This document shows positions 61,412 to 64,000 of a stretch of 64,000 bases of DNA, one piece after another. Position numbers and translations under genes: made by a program. Each line of letters starts with the position of its first letter. Positions within the stretch are counted from its first letter, which is position 1. The DNA is from Astragalus membranaceus (Eukaryota > Streptophyta > Magnoliopsida > Fabales > Fabaceae). Under the pieces are notes generated by a model that was not told where the DNA came from, did no database searches, and was given only the letters and a program-made list of their open reading frames with translations. The DNA is taken from contig CM076849.1 of assembly GCA_039519185.1 (NCBI GenBank), positions 108,939,806 through 109,003,805 on the forward strand, read 5' to 3'.

Positions 61412-64000
61412 AGTTCGACCTAGTCGGACTTAGTTAGGGTTGAGTCGATTCCTTGTTAGTCCTGGTTGTGATTACACTTGTGATGCTAAGAGATATTGAG
61501 CCTGATCAACTTAATACTTAGTGCATCATAAGCGGAATTATGACTGGATGATCAAGATGCAATCCTCGACCACAATCGGAATATTCAACCGGTGCATCCT
61601 CAGGAAAGGTGACATGACGGTGGAAGAATACACCGCTAAGTTTGAGAAGTTGTCTCAGTTTTACCAAGTGGTAAAGTAAGCTTCGGATGACGAACGGAGA
61701 ATGCAGAAATATAAGACGGGCATAAGTGTTTTTATGATTTATGGTCTCAGTTCTTATACTGCTACCAATTATGTTGCCTTAGTGTAATCAGCCTATGTCG
61801 CCGAGGATGATCTCATAGGAAATATGGGAAGGGAAAGGAGGTAGTTGAATTATCAGCTCCGAATGGAAAGTCCTAAGATAATTTCATCAAAGGAAAAGCA
61901 GGTGCAATTCCTTGATTCTTCAAAGGTTAGAAGATGTTCTAACTGTGGAAAGCCTCACAGTGGTGATTGCAAGTGAAGATCTAATCGGTGCTATTACAGT
62001 AATGTAGAGGGTCACTATGGTAAAAAGTGCCCTGCCAGGAAAAGTTCCAAGGAGTCATAAGCAGCTCCAAGGCAAGGACGAGTCAACACTTTGAATGCTT
62101 AGACAGTTACGAATGCTGATGGTATACTTAGAAGGATGGGAGTCCTATTCAATGACTCGATCAGTATATTATAAGATTCGGGTGCAACCTATTGCTGTAT
62201 ATCCCAATCGCATGTGAATCGGTTGGGATTAACCTTATCTTCGCTATCCGAGCTGATAACTATCTTAACTGCGGCTAAGGGTCGTGTCCAGACCCAATCT
62301 TTGTGTCAGAATTGTCTACGTGTTATAGGAGACAGAACTTTCGTAGAAGTATTATTTGTTTGCCTGTGAGAAGTGTGGACACCATTTTGGGTATGAATTG
62401 GATGACTGCAAATCATGTTGCAATCGACTGTATTAATCAGCTATCAGCTTCGCTTCAGAATCAGTTGAATTGTCTAGGACAAATTCTGAAGCGGTTACCT
62501 AGTTCACCTTAGACGGTCAATCTTCATTCCAAGGTGCGGAAGCACATGTTAGTAGGTTATCTGCATCCACTAGAACTAGTATTAGATTTATCATCTGTAC
62601 AAGTTGTGAATGACTTTCTGGATGTTTTCACGATGAAGTTTCTTCTGAACCTCCAGAACGAGAAGTAGAGTTTACTGTAGAATTGATTCCTGGCACGGGA
62701 TCAATATCTATTGTTTCTTATTTAAGGTTTCTTGAGAATTAAAGGAAATGGAGTCTCAACTTGAAGAGTTGATGTTAAAGAAATTCATTCGACCGAGCGC
62801 TTTTCTATGGGGTGTTCCGGTGTTGCTTGTCAAGAAGAAATATGGAAGTAGGAGATTGTTTATTGATTATCAACAACTTAACAAAGTGACGGTCAAGAAT
62901 AAATATCCCTTTGCCAAGGATAGACGATTTGCTTGAGCAATTTGAGGCGCTGCTGTGTTTTCTAAAAATTGATCTGAGGTCAGGATATCATCAAATAAAA
63001 GTTAGAGCCTTAGATATTCCGAAGACAGCTTTCCGTACTAGGTATGGACATTATGTGTTTGTAGTGATGCCCTTCGGTTTGACTAATGCTCCAGCGATAT
63101 TCATGGATTACCTGAACTGAGTTTTTCCTCAATTACCTAGATCAATTTGTAGTCGTTTTCATTGATGGTATCTCGATGTGCTTGAAGGCCGTTGCGGAGC
63201 ATGTCCAACATCTCCGCATTGTTCTGAAAGTACTCCGAGGAAGTAAGTTGTACTTGAAACCTTCGAAGTGTGATTTTTGGGTGTCAGAAGCAAAGTCTTT
63301 GGGACATGTGATTTCCCAAGTCGGGAGTTTCTGTAGATCCCAATAAGAAGGAAGCGGTGTGGAATGGAAGTGACCGACATCAGTCGCAAAGATCAGAAGT
63401 TTTCTAAGTCTTGCCGGTTACTACAGGAAGTTTATCGAAGGATTCTCACGGTTAGTTATTCCACTTACTCGGTTAACTCGTGAGGGTCATCCGTTTACGT
63501 GGAATGCCGATTGTGAAGAATGTTCTCAAGAGTTGAAGATTTTGACTTCTGCTCCAACCCTGATTCTTCCAGATCCGTTTTTGGGATTCCAAAGTTACAG
63601 CGACGCTTCTGGGAATAGTTTGAGATGTGTTCTCATGCAGAATCATCGAGTGGTAGCTTATGCATCCAGACAGTTGAAGGCCCATGAGGAGGATTATCCA
63701 ATTTATAATTTGGGAGTGGCAGCTATTGTGTATGCACTGAAGGTTTGAAGACATTACCTGTATGGGTCTCGTTTCGAAGTCTTTAGTGGTTGCAAGAGTT
63801 AAGGTATCTGTTTGATCAGAAAGAACTGAATAACAGGCAGAGAAGTGTGTTGAGTTTCTGGAGGATTATAAATTCGTGTTGATGTAACATTCAAGAGAGG
63901 CCAATGTTGTAGCTGATGCGCTAAGTAAGAAATCCATTCATACGACAGAGTTGATGACGCAAGAAATGGGATTGTTAGAGTCTTTTAGATCTAAATTGGA
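61412..64000 (+). pseudogene. Tekay-2 gag-pol, heavily decayed
   Basis: Plus-strand fragments in order: gag (TVEEYTAKFEKLSQFY near 61620), two CCHC-like knuckles (CSNCGKPHSGDC with a stop nearby, about 61938; CYYSNVEGHYGKKC with Cys lost, about 61992), protease (DSGATYC, about 62178), pre-RT (DTILGMNWMTANHVAID, about 62380), RT (LEELMLKKFIRPSAF, VNKVTVK region, DLRSGYHQIKV near 62980, FGLTNAPAIFMDYL, FIDG where FIDD is expected near 63160) and RNase H (YSDASGNSL to YASRQLKAHEEDYP and beyond, 63595-63900). Stops and frameshifts occur every few hundred bases. Most of the gag N terminus is missing. It keeps the central RNase H region that the first Tekay copy lacks. Confidence 0.88.

Larger units (their letters stand above)
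58638..64000 (+). mobile_element. Second Tekay-type element, plus strand, running off the window
   Basis: LTR 58638-61397, primer site 61400-61411, decayed gag-pol to the window end. LTR ends TGTAACATCCCC/GGGGTGTTACA and protein order match the first Tekay copy, but the family differs. Inserted into the Ogre gag at 58637/58638; the other LTR is outside the window. Confidence 0.87.

Overview
The window is a block of nested plant retrotransposons with almost no host sequence. It comes from a flowering plant, most likely a eudicot, in pericentromeric or centromeric heterochromatin. The grounds are several Ty3/gypsy lineages restricted to plants (Tekay and CRM chromoviruses, Athila, Tat/Ogre with a second RNase H), an L1-type LINE remnant, a hAT-like MITE and a broken plant LRR receptor kinase. 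Four primer-binding sites match the 3' end of plant initiator tRNA-Met. No tRNA, rRNA, CRISPR or prokaryotic-type operon is visible.

Layout. 1-2009: Tat-lineage pol relic, minus. 2010-8954: Tekay chromovirus, minus, with a complete 3' LTR, a gag-pol frame broken by three in-frame stops, a deleted RNase H core and a 5' LTR cut to 296 bp. 8955-about 11506: 3' end (UTR plus LTR) of an Athila element. About 11507-27503: a second Athila family with its 5' end missing. A complete CRM centromeric-type element (15431-22227, TSD GAAGT, near-identical LTRs, uninterrupted 1,513-codon polyprotein) sits inside its integrase. 27504-35543: two Tat relics head to head, each interrupted by a solo LTR with a perfect 5-bp TSD (27988-31314, CTGTG; 32004-32771, GTTCC). 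35544-39405: 3' part of a Tat-type element with an antisense plant-mobile-domain ORF and an LTR. 39406-40745: LINE fragment, minus. 42377-43578: gypsy-associated ORF of Transposase_28 type. 43602-about 45660: truncated Tat/Ogre LTR carrying a hAT-like MITE (TSD CCCCTTGG). About 45672-51136: LRR-XII-type receptor kinase pseudogene, minus, split by a 3.1-kb non-autonomous LTR retrotransposon (TSD GCATG) whose only gene is a 747-aa ORF I do not recognise. 51990-58637: Ogre/Tat element, minus, whose gag is cut by a second Tekay element (58638-64000, plus, running off the window).

Only two ORFs look intact: the CRM polyprotein and the orphan 747-aa ORF. The insertion order can be read from TSDs and from frames that resume across insertions; the CRM copy is clearly the youngest element.

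The least expected signal is a family of short dyad motifs, CGCT(AC/GT/GC)AGCG. I found 16 exact copies, mostly in pairs 11-20 bp apart, scattered through coding, UTR and LTR parts of the second Athila element and absent from the CRM copy inside it. At matching sites the neighbouring Athila family carries a different short repeat. The second unusual item is the orphan-ORF non-autonomous element.
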